From positions 707,808-771,807 of the forward strand of contig NZ_CP089290.1 in assembly GCF_022819385.1 (NCBI RefSeq): 64,000 nt of DNA, written 5' to 3'. Positions 52,705 to 60,423 of the stretch are shown in pieces. Under the pieces are notes generated by a model. That model had not been told where the DNA came from and ran no database searches. It saw nothing but the letters and a program-made list of their open reading frames with translations. Each line of letters begins with the position of its first letter. The first letter of the stretch is position 1. The DNA comes from Candidatus Nanosynbacter sp. HMT-352 (GTDB lineage Bacteria > Patescibacteriota > Saccharimonadia > Saccharimonadales > Saccharimonadaceae). The position numbers and the translations under genes were made by a program.

Positions 52705-54237
52705 TTAATCCAACCACTCATCGTCATCTAGCTCGTCGTAATAATCACCAGCGGTCTGGAAATCTTTACTCGACACCTGATTCATACCCTCCACCAACAA
52801 TAGCCGTACTGCATAAACCACCATGTCCACCATGTCATCATGCGTCCCCTTCGGAAATTCAATCAGCTGCTCGCGTAATGCCTGTCCATTCTGAATATCT
52901 TTCACAATATATATCCTGCCTGCCTCAAAGAATCGGCTCACGGCTAAGAGTCGCCGCACTTTGTCTTTGTCGGGCTTCAAGCCAATGACAGGTAGTCCTG
53001 CCAGTAAATCCCGAAACACCAGCCCTAGCGCGCCCTCCTCTATACCGATAACTTGCGGTTTGTATATTTCATCAAGCTCTCTGACCGTATCAGCAGTAAC
53101 ACTCGGCGAGGTTCGTTGGTTGCGTATCGCACGTATGTAAACATTACCATCAGTATACAGATCGGCAACGCCCATAGCCGTCGGGTCAGCCGTCTGGCGT
53201 TCGCTGGCGGCAGGGTCGATTGTCAGCACTCGTGCTAGCCGTGCATGCTTATCTGGCACCTGGCTCGGATCACACTCTTTAATCCAATCAGGCTTGATAA
53301 TAGCGTCCTCTTCGCTAAATGGCTTGTGCTGATATTCCTGTGCAAAAGCAATACTTCCAACGAACTCTTGATCACTCGGATCATCTCGCATAGCCCTCAG
53401 CTTTTCGAGGCTGCGGTGCTCTGGCCACAAAGCCCGCTCTGTGCCGTCCTCCTCGGTGGTGATTGCATAAAACACCCGCGTTTGCCAGCTCTTAAATACG
53501 TCTTGCTGCTTCATAACCTTATTCACGAGGCTGTCAAAGTGAAGAATTGTGCCGATGACGACAGCCCGCCCACCTCTAGCCAATGCTGGAATAGCCGCTT
53601 TAGTGAACCAGTGATAAAGCTTCTGACGCTGCTCGGCGCTCTTGATATTTTCGTCGTTCTCGATGTCGTCAAATATCATCAGCGTCGGTCGGGTGTGCCG
53701 GTGGCGAATACCACGAATTTTCATGCCAGAGCCTTTAGCTGCATACTTTATGCCGTTGCTCAAAACAAATTCGCCGTCTTGCCAGTCATCGCCCTTCATA
53801 TTCCCGAATAACCATTTAATTTTCGGATTATTCTCGAATTCATCTTTAAGCGCATTGATGAACTCTGCTGCCTGTGTGTATGTGTCGCTGATTATCACCA
53901 CGAATTCTTCCTGCTCAAAACAGCCAGCCCACAGCGGATACGTCATGTCTACCGTTGTCGATTTAGCGTGACCGCGTGGCGCGATGACGCCAACTCGCCG
54001 ATTGTCCTTGTTGCTGATCAGGTCTAATATCTCTTTATGGAATGGCGGCGTTTCCAGTGGAAAATATGGTCGGGCGATAAACCAACCGAACAAATGTATG
54101 TTTTCGCGCCTCTTAAATATCGCTAATAAGTATTGTCGGAGCTTATTTCTATCCGTTTCCCAGTATTTTTCGCATAGTCGTACAATATCTTCCCTGGCGA
54201 GATTATTCAAAGATGGCTGCTCGGAGTTCTTCGTCAT
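52705..54237 (-). CDS. terL: Terminase large subunit
   Basis: 510 aa from ATG 54237, chosen for GGAGGG at 8 nt. ATPase: Walker A APRGHAKST (residues 86-94), Walker B LMIFDDIEND. Nuclease: TIDPAA and IGIEEGA as acidic motifs, and HDDMVDMVVYAV near the C-terminus, typical of the RNase H-like domain. It packages DNA into the prohead. Overlaps TerS by 35 bp. Confidence 0.92.
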   Translation of the reverse strand: MTKNSEQPSLNNLAREDIVRLCEKYWETDRNKLRQYLLAIFKRRENIHLFGWFIARPYFPLETPPFHKEILDLISNKDNRRVGVIAPRGHAKSTTVDMTYPLWAGCFEQEEFVVIISDTYTQAAEFINALKDEFENNPKIKWLFGNMKGDDWQDGEFVLSNGIKYAAKGSGMKIRGIRHRHTRPTLMIFDDIENDENIKSAEQRQKLYHWFTKAAIPALARGGRAVVIGTILHFDSLVNKVMKQQDVFKSWQTRVFYAITTEEDGTERALWPEHRSLEKLRAMRDDPSDQEFVGSIAFAQEYQHKPFSEEDAIIKPDWIKECDPSQVPDKHARLARVLTIDPAASERQTADPTAMGVADLYTDGNVYIRAIRNQRTSPSVTADTVRELDEIYKPQVIGIEEGALGLVFRDLLAGLPVIGLKPDKDKVRRLLAVSRFFEAGRIYIVKDIQNGQALREQLIEFPKGTHDDMVDMVVYAVRLLLVEGMNQVSSKDFQTAGDYYDELDDDEWLD

Positions 54238-54781
54238 CAATATTACCCTCCTCCTTCGCTTTTTTCAGTTTTAAGTCGCGCTCATCTCGCCAACCACAAA
54301 CATTCTTCATAGTAAAGATAGCAAAGCTCGCCGACGCGGCGCCGCTCAAGCCAATGTCCACAAGGAACTCTCGCTGCAAATCCTTGGCGGTATCGTAGGC
54401 CTCGGCAAATTCTGGATGTTCAGCACACCAGTTTTTCAGTGTATTGCGGTGAACGCCGATTTTACGCGCAAAGCCTTCAAAACACGGAAAACGCTGTGGC
54501 AGACGCCTCGAGATTCGCTTGCTGCCGTCAGGATCCTTTATCTCAGTGTCCTGAACAATATCTAACGGCTCAATTGAGAAATAGTCAATGAGCTGCTGGC
54601 AATATTCTGGTTTGTATTTCGTTGGCTGACCTGGCTCTGGTTGCTCAAGCTGTTTTGGCGGCTCAACAGGTGGTGTTTTCGGCACGTCCTTAACAATCCC
54701 GCGCAGCTGCTGCTTCGAGTTTTTGCGATTAGCCTGCTTGCTGCTTCGCCTGTTCCTGCGCATCATTTTTCTGGTTGCCAT
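54203..54781 (-). CDS. terS: Terminase small subunit
   Basis: 192 aa from ATG 54781 (SD GGAG). A basic N-terminal arm (MMRRNRRSSKQANRKNSKQQ), a proline-rich linker, then a helix-turn-helix region (FARKIGVHRNTLKNWCAEHP) and a helical oligomerisation part (AKDLQREFLVDIGLSGAAS). It recognises the packaging site. The longer frame upstream runs into module 1. Confidence 0.82.
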   Translation of the reverse strand: MATRKMMRRNRRSSKQANRKNSKQQLRGIVKDVPKTPPVEPPKQLEQPEPGQPTKYKPEYCQQLIDYFSIEPLDIVQDTEIKDPDGSKRISRRLPQRFPCFEGFARKIGVHRNTLKNWCAEHPEFAEAYDTAKDLQREFLVDIGLSGAASASFAIFTMKNVCGWRDERDLKLKKAKEEGNIDDEELRAAIFE

Positions 54782-54794
54782 GATATTTTCTCCA

Positions 54795-54840
54795 AATAAA
54801 AAAGCGGCTCTTTCGATCCGCAATTCCTAAGGCTATTATA
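54795..54840 (-). promoter_or_regulatory. Late promoter-hairpin module 1 (terminase)
   Basis: TGTTATAAT (-10 at 54835-54840), 13 nt, stem GCGG...CCGC (54804-54821) with an extra TC/GA, then TTTTTTATTTGGAG. It is the most diverged of the seven. The early operon terminator is immediately upstream. Confidence 0.68.
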
Positions 54841-54875
54841 ACATAAAAGAGGCGGCGCATAATTCGCCACCGCCC
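54841..54875 (-). terminator. Early operon terminator
   Basis: On the minus strand GGCGG (54870-54874 side) pairs with CCGCC (54851-54855) with inner GC pairs, followed by TCTTTTATG. It separates the HNH gene from the terminase unit. The 68 bp between it and the HNH stop contain TGACGT-TT-ACGTCA (54906-54919), a short dyad of unknown role. Confidence 0.6.
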
Positions 54876-54942
54876 CTTCAAGCTTTTTAGGCGCACACAT
54901 ATTATTGACGTTTACGTCAGTTATGTTTTAACTAGCTTGATT

Positions 54943-55212
54943 TCAAGCCTTCCCGTTACCTCTGTTTAGGTTGCAATCTCTGTGTGCTAACCGGCAGTTC
55001 TCAATCGTCGTCAAGCCGCCCTTACTGATTGGGACAATATGATCAATAGTGCAATCCTTCATCGTTTCAATCGGCTTGTTGCAGAGTGAACATATTGCTC
55101 CATTATTATTTATTAGTTGTTTACGGATAAATTGCTTTGAGCGAGTTTCTTTTATGCTGTAAGCTCTAGGTGTTGGCGTTTTATGGTTTCGTCCTTTGAT
55201 TTTACGTTTCAT
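54943..55212 (-). CDS. HNH endonuclease
   Basis: 89 aa. Zinc pairs CSLC and C-x-x-x-H-x-x-C near the end flank the active site CTIDHIVPISKGG, with the D-H of the HNH motif and an N-C-R-L-A-H-R-D-C-N ending. A small HNH protein next to the terminase is known to help packaging or cos cleavage in HK97-like phages. Basic N-terminus. Confidence 0.88.
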   Translation of the reverse strand: MKRKIKGRNHKTPTPRAYSIKETRSKQFIRKQLINNNGAICSLCNKPIETMKDCTIDHIVPISKGGLTTIENCRLAHRDCNLNRGNGKA

Positions 55213-55219
55213 AAACCTC

Positions 55220-55489
55220 TTAATCGTTCGATTGCTCTTGTGTTCTCGACGAAATGACGATCAGTTCATCAAACGGCAGAATGAACATTTGACGAAAAAT
55301 TGACGTACCTATATTAATTACCGCCTTGCCATCTTTAACCGCAATCACCGTACCGTACGACGCCTCTGAACCCTTACCTCGCTTAAACGCCACTATGTTG
55401 CCGACTCTAAGCTCAGGCTCAGCTTTTGGTATTATCTGCTCCTGCTTGTCTACACCGAATATCGTTTTGGTTCTTTTAATTAGCTTCAT
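55220..55489 (-). CDS. Small beta-barrel protein, unknown
   Basis: 89 aa. The centre (LRVGNIVAFKRGKGSEASYG ... VIAVKDGKAVINIG) looks like a KOW/SH3-type barrel of the kind found in nucleic acid binding proteins. No closer assignment. Between two nuclease genes in the early operon. Confidence 0.55.
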   Translation of the reverse strand: MKLIKRTKTIFGVDKQEQIIPKAEPELRVGNIVAFKRGKGSEASYGTVIAVKDGKAVINIGTSIFRQMFILPFDELIVISSRTQEQSND

Positions 55490-55499
55490 CTTAAAATCC

Positions 55500-55937
55500 T
55501 TATTTAGTTATTGATTCGATAAACTCAATCGCCGCATCACACCCCTTACAAACAACAGTCTGAATGCCAGCTTCATTGAGTGTTTTAATCCACTTCTTTT
55601 GGTTCTCTGATGTCACGCCTCCTTTCCTGCGTTTCATTTCGATAGCAACAAGACGATGGTTTTTACCATAAACACCGTCGCCACTAACAACAGGATTGTC
55701 TCCATAATGTATGAACTCCATCGTTGCGTCGCTATAGTCTGCTGGGACTACCACGAATAAATCTGGCACGCCAGAACTCACACCGAGCTTCTTATTCTTG
55801 TTTCGCTGTTTGTGGCTTTTGGTGTATGTTTCGTTAGGCACTCTGAAACGTGGATAGCCGTTATCATCTAGCCATTTGACAAACGCTTCTTGCTCTTGAT
55901 CCTCGTATGGATTATCTATGTTTGCGAGATTAGGCAT
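55500..55937 (-). CDS. VRR-NUC domain nuclease
   Basis: 145 aa from ATG 55937, which overlaps the preceding stop as TAATG. The PD-(D/E)xK core is visible: an N-terminal E near EDQEQEAFVKWL, SGVPDLFVVVP, then VAIEMKRRKGGVTSENQKKW with the E-x-K pair. VRR-NUC phage proteins are usually Holliday junction or flap nucleases. It likely resolves replication or packaging intermediates. Confidence 0.86.
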   Translation of the reverse strand: MPNLANIDNPYEDQEQEAFVKWLDDNGYPRFRVPNETYTKSHKQRNKNKKLGVSSGVPDLFVVVPADYSDATMEFIHYGDNPVVSGDGVYGKNHRLVAIEMKRRKGGVTSENQKKWIKTLNEAGIQTVVCKGCDAAIEFIESITK

Positions 55938-56509
55938 TATTCCCACTCCTTAATTCCAAAATAAGCTAACCAATCTGCTCGATTTTCTTTAATAGACCTT
56001 TCAGCGTCTTCTTTGGTTGCGTAGTGAACGGGTTCGCCTCTGTCGCAACTGAACACTTTTGTACAATCCAGCATTCTGTTCTCGTGGTCAAAATAAACAA
56101 TCCAGCCGCCATATTCACTCTCAAAGATTGGCTCAAAGTCCGACGTTTTTCGCAGTCTGACTTCAGCTAGTTTGCGTTCATGAGCTTCTTTACATTCTTC
56201 TTCGGCGTGATAAGTATTACCATTGTCAATATTCAATCTGTCAATGACAGCGTCCGTGTAATTGCGGCAGCTAACCTTACCCCAATAGTCAATGTACCAA
56301 TATGTATCATTCCATTTAAGATTCCAGTTAATACTGTCTGTTGGTTCAAACCACTCGTCAAAATTATCGATTTCTCTAACAAGAATTGAATGTCTATGGC
56401 CTGATTCACACGCTTTCAAAACCCTTGTGCCATCGATTTTAATTTTCTCTTTGAAGATTGCCCCAGCTTTAACTGTTGGTAAATCTTTTAGTAGTTTATA
56501 TAATCTCAT
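55937..56509 (-). CDS. Phage protein of unknown function
   Basis: 190 aa. Aromatic-rich segments (NLKWNDTYWYIDYWG), GNTYHAEEECKEAHERK, and a C-terminal ATKEDAERSI ... YFGIKEWE. This pattern of a wide-spread but unnamed early phage family is familiar to me, yet no function is known. Overlaps YopX by 4 bp. Confidence 0.6.
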   Translation of the reverse strand: MRLYKLLKDLPTVKAGAIFKEKIKIDGTRVLKACESGHRHSILVREIDNFDEWFEPTDSINWNLKWNDTYWYIDYWGKVSCRNYTDAVIDRLNIDNGNTYHAEEECKEAHERKLAEVRLRKTSDFEPIFESEYGGWIVYFDHENRMLDCTKVFSCDRGEPVHYATKEDAERSIKENRADWLAYFGIKEWE

Positions 56510-56904
56510 TTTTCCTCCACTAATTCAGAGTTTTCGTGAATATTACCAGCGACTTCTAGTTGTGTTAATTCAAAGAGAGCCTCAGTTACGCCTGCGCATT
56601 CTCCTACAAAGGCGCCCTCTGAAAGCTTGACAGTCCAGTATTCAATAGGCTCGCCTGCGTCATCTACGAGAACGTCGCCTTCGTTGATTTTCGTACCGTT
56701 TCTGTCTTTTAATCCTGTATCTTGCTCGATAATATACCGCTTGTTGTCTGAGTCTGGTAGCAGCCGTGTATACCACAAGTCAGAGTCATTCTTGTCGTAT
56801 ATCTCGAAGATAAATACATTACCTCGACTGTCTATAGCTACATCTTCTTCGTTAAGATAAGCCTTTTCTAGGTTGTCCCAAATCCTGAACTTAATTTCGC
56901 GCAT
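56506..56904 (-). CDS. YopX family protein
   Basis: 132 aa. MREIKFRIWDNLEKAY at the start, QDTGLKDRNGTKINEGDVL in the middle and GNIHENSEL at the end are the YopX signature. YopX proteins are common in siphophages of Firmicutes and form a beta-barrel; their role is not known. Confidence 0.88.
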   Translation of the reverse strand: MREIKFRIWDNLEKAYLNEEDVAIDSRGNVFIFEIYDKNDSDLWYTRLLPDSDNKRYIIEQDTGLKDRNGTKINEGDVLVDDAGEPIEYWTVKLSEGAFVGECAGVTEALFELTQLEVAGNIHENSELVEEK

Positions 56905-57193
56905 TAGACTTCCTTTCTGCTATAATTTCCTTCATCAAATCCATTGTTTCCTCTGTGTCGTCAATTAAGTCATAATACCAATCCTCAATGGTTTTTAACT
57001 TAAGCTCTTTCATGGCTTCAAAAATATCATTTGCTGCTTTTGCGTCGAGTACGGATTGATAACATTCAAGCCCGTCATACGAAGTATGACCCCTGGCAAT
57101 ATTAAGTTGAGCAGCTTGAGTAAGAACTCTATATTCATACAACATTTGATATATTTTATCTTTTGTCTTTTTATCGAGATTACCCAAGTTCAC
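56891..57193 (-). CDS. Small helical phage protein
   Basis: 100 aa, predicted to be all helical and soluble, with an acidic C-terminal half (DLIDDTEETMDLMKEI). The start is GTG overlapping the previous stop as GTGA. No family recognised. Confidence 0.55.
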   Translation of the reverse strand: MNLGNLDKKTKDKIYQMLYEYRVLTQAAQLNIARGHTSYDGLECYQSVLDAKAANDIFEAMKELKLKTIEDWYYDLIDDTEETMDLMKEIIAERKSNARN

Positions 57194-57417
57194 AACACGT
57201 CCTCCGCCTTGATAACCTCTGCATCACCAGCGGAATCTGACTCTGACACATCTCTAACGTCATAGTCCCAAATCTCGTCAAAATCGACATCTACGAGGTT
57301 TTGTGCCTCTTGCACGCATCGCTCGGCGACTTGTTTTGCTTGCTCAAGATTGTCGGCTTCAATAAAGAGCTTTCCCATTACAGTTTGTTCAATTTCTGCT
57401 TCGTAAATCATTATCAT
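57190..57417 (-). CDS. Small acidic phage protein
   Basis: 75 aa. Begins MIMIYEAEIEQTVMGKLFIE, then an alpha helix (EQAKQVAERCVQEAQ) and a strongly acidic tail. The pattern of a strand pair plus helix recalls dsDNA-mimic-like or DpnD-PcfM type small proteins, but this is weak. Confidence 0.5.
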   Translation of the reverse strand: MIMIYEAEIEQTVMGKLFIEADNLEQAKQVAERCVQEAQNLVDVDFDEIWDYDVRDVSESDSAGDAEVIKAEDVL

Positions 57418-57461
57418 TTTCTTTCTCTATGTCCATAAATTAGTGGTTTAGTTGACATCTG

Positions 57462-57749
57462 CTATTTTGTCTTTTTTTCTTCAATTGTGTAGCCCTCATC
57501 GCTACTAATTACATCTTTACTGAAATAGTTAGCTATATTTCCAAAAATCAATACATAACATGCTTTAATGTCGCTCATAAATAATGGACGATACTCTGCA
57601 CGAAGACAAAACTTTTTTGCAATTCTCTCAATATCTTCTTTGGGTAGTATTCTCTCGATATCATGCTTATTAAAACTAAGATTATGTTCTATTGCAAATT
57701 CTAACTCTTCAACTGTCTCTTTGTATGTCATTGTATTATGTTTACTCAT
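57462..57749 (-). CDS. Small phage protein behind the structured leader
   Basis: 95 aa, helical (YKETVEELEFAIEHNLSFNK, DIERILPKEDIERIAKKFC). No family recognised. AAGGAGGAG is a strong ribosome site before the ATG, and the 313-bp region upstream is rich in hairpins, so its expression may be RNA-controlled. Confidence 0.55.
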   Translation of the reverse strand: MSKHNTMTYKETVEELEFAIEHNLSFNKHDIERILPKEDIERIAKKFCLRAEYRPLFMSDIKACYVLIFGNIANYFSKDVISSDEGYTIEEKKTK

Positions 57750-58062
57750 AAATACTCCTCCTTATCTACACGAAATCATGTGGTTTTATTCAACCACAGA
57801 ACTGGGGCAAGGCGACACCAAGTGTATATCATTGATTAATTACTTTAAGGTTGATGTCGCCTATTAGACAGACGACTTGGGTGGGCAAAAATAGTCATCT
57901 GTCCAGTTGACAGCACAATCACAGAGCAAAGGATTTCTCACCTTTCGGCTTACTCCCGTTCGGGAACCCAGCTTTATTCCTCAGATTATGCTGCCAGTTC
58001 TACGGTTGATGTTAATGTTCATCCAGTTTTTCGACGTGTGGTAGGTCATTGGTTAATAGCTT
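57750..58062 (-). promoter_or_regulatory. Structured intergenic leader or small RNA
   Basis: No gene. On the minus strand, a possible -10 (CATAAT near 57990) is followed by several stems: CCCGAACGGG; GACAGATGACT with AGTCGTCTGTC (11 bp, one G-U) around a 15-nt loop; GGCGACA with TGTCGCC, written on the plus strand near 57810 and 57858; and TGTGGTT with AACCACA near 57778-57797. The last is just before the ribosome site of the 95-aa gene. A riboswitch, leader or separate small RNA would all fit. Confidence 0.5.
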
Positions 58063-59037
58063 TTATATATTCATATTCATCTGCGAATCGCTATCAATCC
58101 GCTTCTTGCCAGTCACGAGGTAGCGTGAATCAGTCAGATTGCTATCGACGTAATTGTCGGCCAGAATATTGACGAACATCATTGCGTCACGGTTATCCAT
58201 GATAATAATGCCGTCGTGATTGTCTGACATAAGCGCCAAATCCATTTCCTCGGCGTAATCGACAACTCTTTCCTTACAAGGCAAATGCTCAACATCCAAC
58301 TTCATCAACATAGTAGTCAGTGATTTGTTGCGGTCAGCCAACTCTGCGAATGACAACCCCTCAGGCAAGTTCAGTGCAAACTTTTTCATCAAAAGATCAA
58401 TGACTTGCTTTGTTGCAGCGTCGCTTGATGGATCTTGTTTGAACAAATTGACAAACTTCTTTGGATTAAACGCAAACACTTTCCCGCCAGCGATTAGCAC
58501 TTGGTTATCGGCTGGTATCTTGAACGCTGCGTCGGCATCAAGCTCGCCAAAGTCGCTACCGCTGACCTGCCATGTGAGGCTTCCGCTCAACATCTGCGAT
58601 CGCTGTAGCTGCTTGGCGATGTAAAAGGTCTTGTCTGGATCTTTCGGATCGCTGAACCGCGCCACAATACCATGCATACGCTTCAGCTCGTGTTCTTGTT
58701 CATTGAACTCAGTGATCCTATCGTCGCCGAGAAGATAGATGAGCGTGTCGGCACGCTGAATACTCTCAAGCTCGCTGTATAGCAAAACATTTTCCATTTG
58801 ATCGTTTGTCGCGTAGTCCCTGACAGACAATCCAACTGCTGCTCCAGTCTCCACAAAATTGATCATGTCGTAAAGAAATAGCGATCGCATTTGATCTTCT
58901 ATGGTCGATGTTTTCAGTGGTAACACGTATGGCGTAAAGTTTTTATTGAAAATGAACAGGTCGATGAGCAGATCTTTCTTATTAGCATCAGCCCAGTTTG
59001 CCCACTGGAATATGTCGAATTGATTGTCGTCAATCAC
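58063..59037 (-). CDS. DUF4868/KwaB-like protein
   Basis: 324 aa from a GTG at 59037 that overlaps the preceding stop as GTGA, with GGTGGGAG upstream. Its layout resembles DUF4868, the family of the Kiwa defence protein KwaB: an N-terminal region ending in LIYLLGD, then HGIVARFSDPKDPDKTFYIA, then FKIPADNQVLIAGGKVFAFN and PKKFVNLFK, where KwaB-like proteins have the D-x-x-I/V-hydrophobic strand and an F-E-x-x-F segment. No KwaA-like membrane gene is next to it. A role in host takeover, counter-defence or superinfection immunity is inferred. Confidence 0.55.
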   Translation of the reverse strand: MIDDNQFDIFQWANWADANKKDLLIDLFIFNKNFTPYVLPLKTSTIEDQMRSLFLYDMINFVETGAAVGLSVRDYATNDQMENVLLYSELESIQRADTLIYLLGDDRITEFNEQEHELKRMHGIVARFSDPKDPDKTFYIAKQLQRSQMLSGSLTWQVSGSDFGELDADAAFKIPADNQVLIAGGKVFAFNPKKFVNLFKQDPSSDAATKQVIDLLMKKFALNLPEGLSFAELADRNKSLTTMLMKLDVEHLPCKERVVDYAEEMDLALMSDNHDGIIIMDNRDAMMFVNILADNYVDSNLTDSRYLVTGKKRIDSDSQMNMNI

Positions 59038-59270
59038 TTCTCCCACCAAAATCCTTTCTGTTCAGCCTCAGTCTCAGACTGTTTGTCGTCTTTCAGACTG
59101 CCGGCTGGCTTATTATTTATCTTGACAGCGATGTCTACGCTCCGAGCGCCGTGCTCCAGCAGCCATTTTTTAGCTCTCTTAGCATCATCTTCGGTATCGT
59201 AGGTTTTCGCGTGCGCCTTGTTTTTGTCGTCGCTCCAGCGAACGGTGAATGTGCAATTCATCAGAGACAT
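59034..59270 (-). CDS. Small phage protein, unknown
   Basis: 78 aa. FTVRWSDDKNKAHAKTYDTE followed by DAKRAKKWLLEHGA suggests a strand-helix module like that of small phage ORFs that bind nucleic acid or proteins, but there is no named family. TAATG overlap with the 20-codon gene upstream. Confidence 0.55.
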   Translation of the reverse strand: MSLMNCTFTVRWSDDKNKAHAKTYDTEDDAKRAKKWLLEHGARSVDIAVKINNKPAGSLKDDKQSETEAEQKGFWWEK

Positions 59271-59332
59271 TACGTAGCCTCCAGTTTCTTGCGCTTGCGG
59301 CGCTGCTTCTTGCGAAGTGCTTTTTTAGTCAT
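59270..59332 (-). CDS. Tiny basic peptide
   Basis: 20 aa, MTKKALRKKQRRKRKKLEAT, with twelve lysine or arginine residues. A purine-rich ribosome site (GTAGGATCCGA) and TAATG coupling to the next gene support translation. It may be an RNA-binding arginine-rich peptide similar in size to the N-type arginine motif, or simply a coupling peptide. Confidence 0.45.
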   Translation of the reverse strand: MTKKALRKKQRRKRKKLEAT

Positions 59333-59339
59333 TCGGATC

Positions 59340-59468
59340 CTACAACCCCAAAATCCACAATATCAATCTGCCAAAGATAACTATGACAGCGATTCCAGCT
59401 AGCGAAACTAAAATCCCGCCGATCAAATAGCCTATGATATTTGCCACTTTTTGCATTTTGTTATCCAT
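59340..59468 (-). CDS. Tiny membrane protein
   Basis: 42 aa. Two short hydrophobic runs (IIGYLIGGILVSLAGIAVIV and FGRLILWILGL) form one long or two short helices. AGGAG precedes ATG 59468. Role unknown; small inner membrane proteins in early operons are often superinfection-exclusion or host-inhibition factors. Confidence 0.55.
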   Translation of the reverse strand: MDNKMQKVANIIGYLIGGILVSLAGIAVIVIFGRLILWILGL

Positions 59469-59495
59469 TGATTACTCCTCTTCAAATTAGTATTT

Positions 59496-59780
59496 TTATG
59501 CGCCCTGTTGCTGTAATTCCCGGCGCAGCAGCTGGCTTTCCGTTAGCTGCTCGCTCTCAGCCTTGCGATGTTCATCGGCGATAGCCGAGACTTCATCAAC
59601 AATGTCGATGTCCGCTAGCGTCATCTGATCATAAAACCAATTGCCCAGTTCGAATCTATCGCAAAACTCTGCTAATGGCTCGTCCTTCAAATGCAAGTCC
59701 AGCGCGATAGCATCAAGCTCGTCGGATGGATACTCAAATAGTAATTCTATTAGTATCCTAATGATTAATTTTTGGCTCAC
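59496..59780 (-). CDS. Small acidic phage protein, unknown
   Basis: 94 aa, helical and acidic (PSDELDAIALDLHLKDEPLA). GTG start with GGAG at a proper distance. No family recognised. Confidence 0.55.
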   Translation of the reverse strand: MSQKLIIRILIELLFEYPSDELDAIALDLHLKDEPLAEFCDRFELGNWFYDQMTLADIDIVDEVSAIADEHRKAESEQLTESQLLRRELQQQGA

Positions 59781-59962
59781 TATTTCTCCTTTGTTATTAC
59801 TTCAATCGCACCCTCATCGGGTAGCCACAAATTGCAACCAAAGCTGTAATTATACTGCCTTGGGGGTGGCTCAAATGTGCGAGGAGCTCCTGCGGTTGAC
59901 GCCCCACCCTATATATACGAATCTGGCCACCCAAAGAGAGTGCGATGTTGGTTGTTAATGTT
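59781..59962 (-). promoter_or_regulatory. Intergenic region with promoter before the 94-aa gene
   Basis: No gene. On the minus strand CAGTATAATTAC near 59848-59856 is a good -10 box, giving a leader of about 65 nt. Upstream of it GGGTGGCC and GAGCCACCCCC can pair and may end the SSB transcript. Confidence 0.5.
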
Positions 59963-60421
59963 CTAAAATGGTATTTCGCTCAAATCAATTGGCGCGTCGA
60001 GGTCGACATCCTCGGTAGCTTTCGCCGCTTGATTAGTCGTTGTGTTTGCCGATTTAACATCATCTTCGGCGTATCGCTCAGTCGCTGGCGCGGCGTTATT
60101 GCCGCTACCCTTAGCGTCGCTCAAAAACTGGAACTGATCGATGATGACTTCAGTCGCTTTACGCTTGATATCATCTTTCTCCCAGATTCGTGTTTGCAAT
60201 CTGCCGGTTATGCCAATTTGCTTGCCTTTCGGTGCGTACTCTGCCAGTAGTTCGGCTGCTTTATTCCAGGCAACGCAATCGATAAAACTGGCGTCAGCAT
60301 CTTTGCCGTAGCCGTCAACCGCTAGTGCGAATGAGGCTACGGACTTGCCGCTATTCGTCGTTTTGACTTCGATGTCTCGGACGACGCGACCGATTAGAGT
60401 TACGTTATTGATTGCTGCCAT
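59963..60421 (-). CDS. ssb: Single-stranded DNA-binding protein
   Basis: 152 aa. OB fold with the start NNVTLIGRVVRDIEVKTTNS and ASFIDCVAWNKAAELLAEY, ITGRLQTRIWEKD; a flexible linker; and the acidic tip ending SEIPF, which recruits partner proteins. Part of the phage recombination set with RecE-like nuclease and Sak4-like ATPase. Confidence 0.95.
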   Translation of the reverse strand: MAAINNVTLIGRVVRDIEVKTTNSGKSVASFALAVDGYGKDADASFIDCVAWNKAAELLAEYAPKGKQIGITGRLQTRIWEKDDIKRKATEVIIDQFQFLSDAKGSGNNAAPATERYAEDDVKSANTTTNQAAKATEDVDLDAPIDLSEIPF

Positions 60422-60423
60422 AT

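Noticed and set aside
57910..58000. Hammerhead ribozyme on the minus strand
   Set aside because: CTGAGGA and GAAA are present in the right order, but the three stems around them cannot be formed convincingly.
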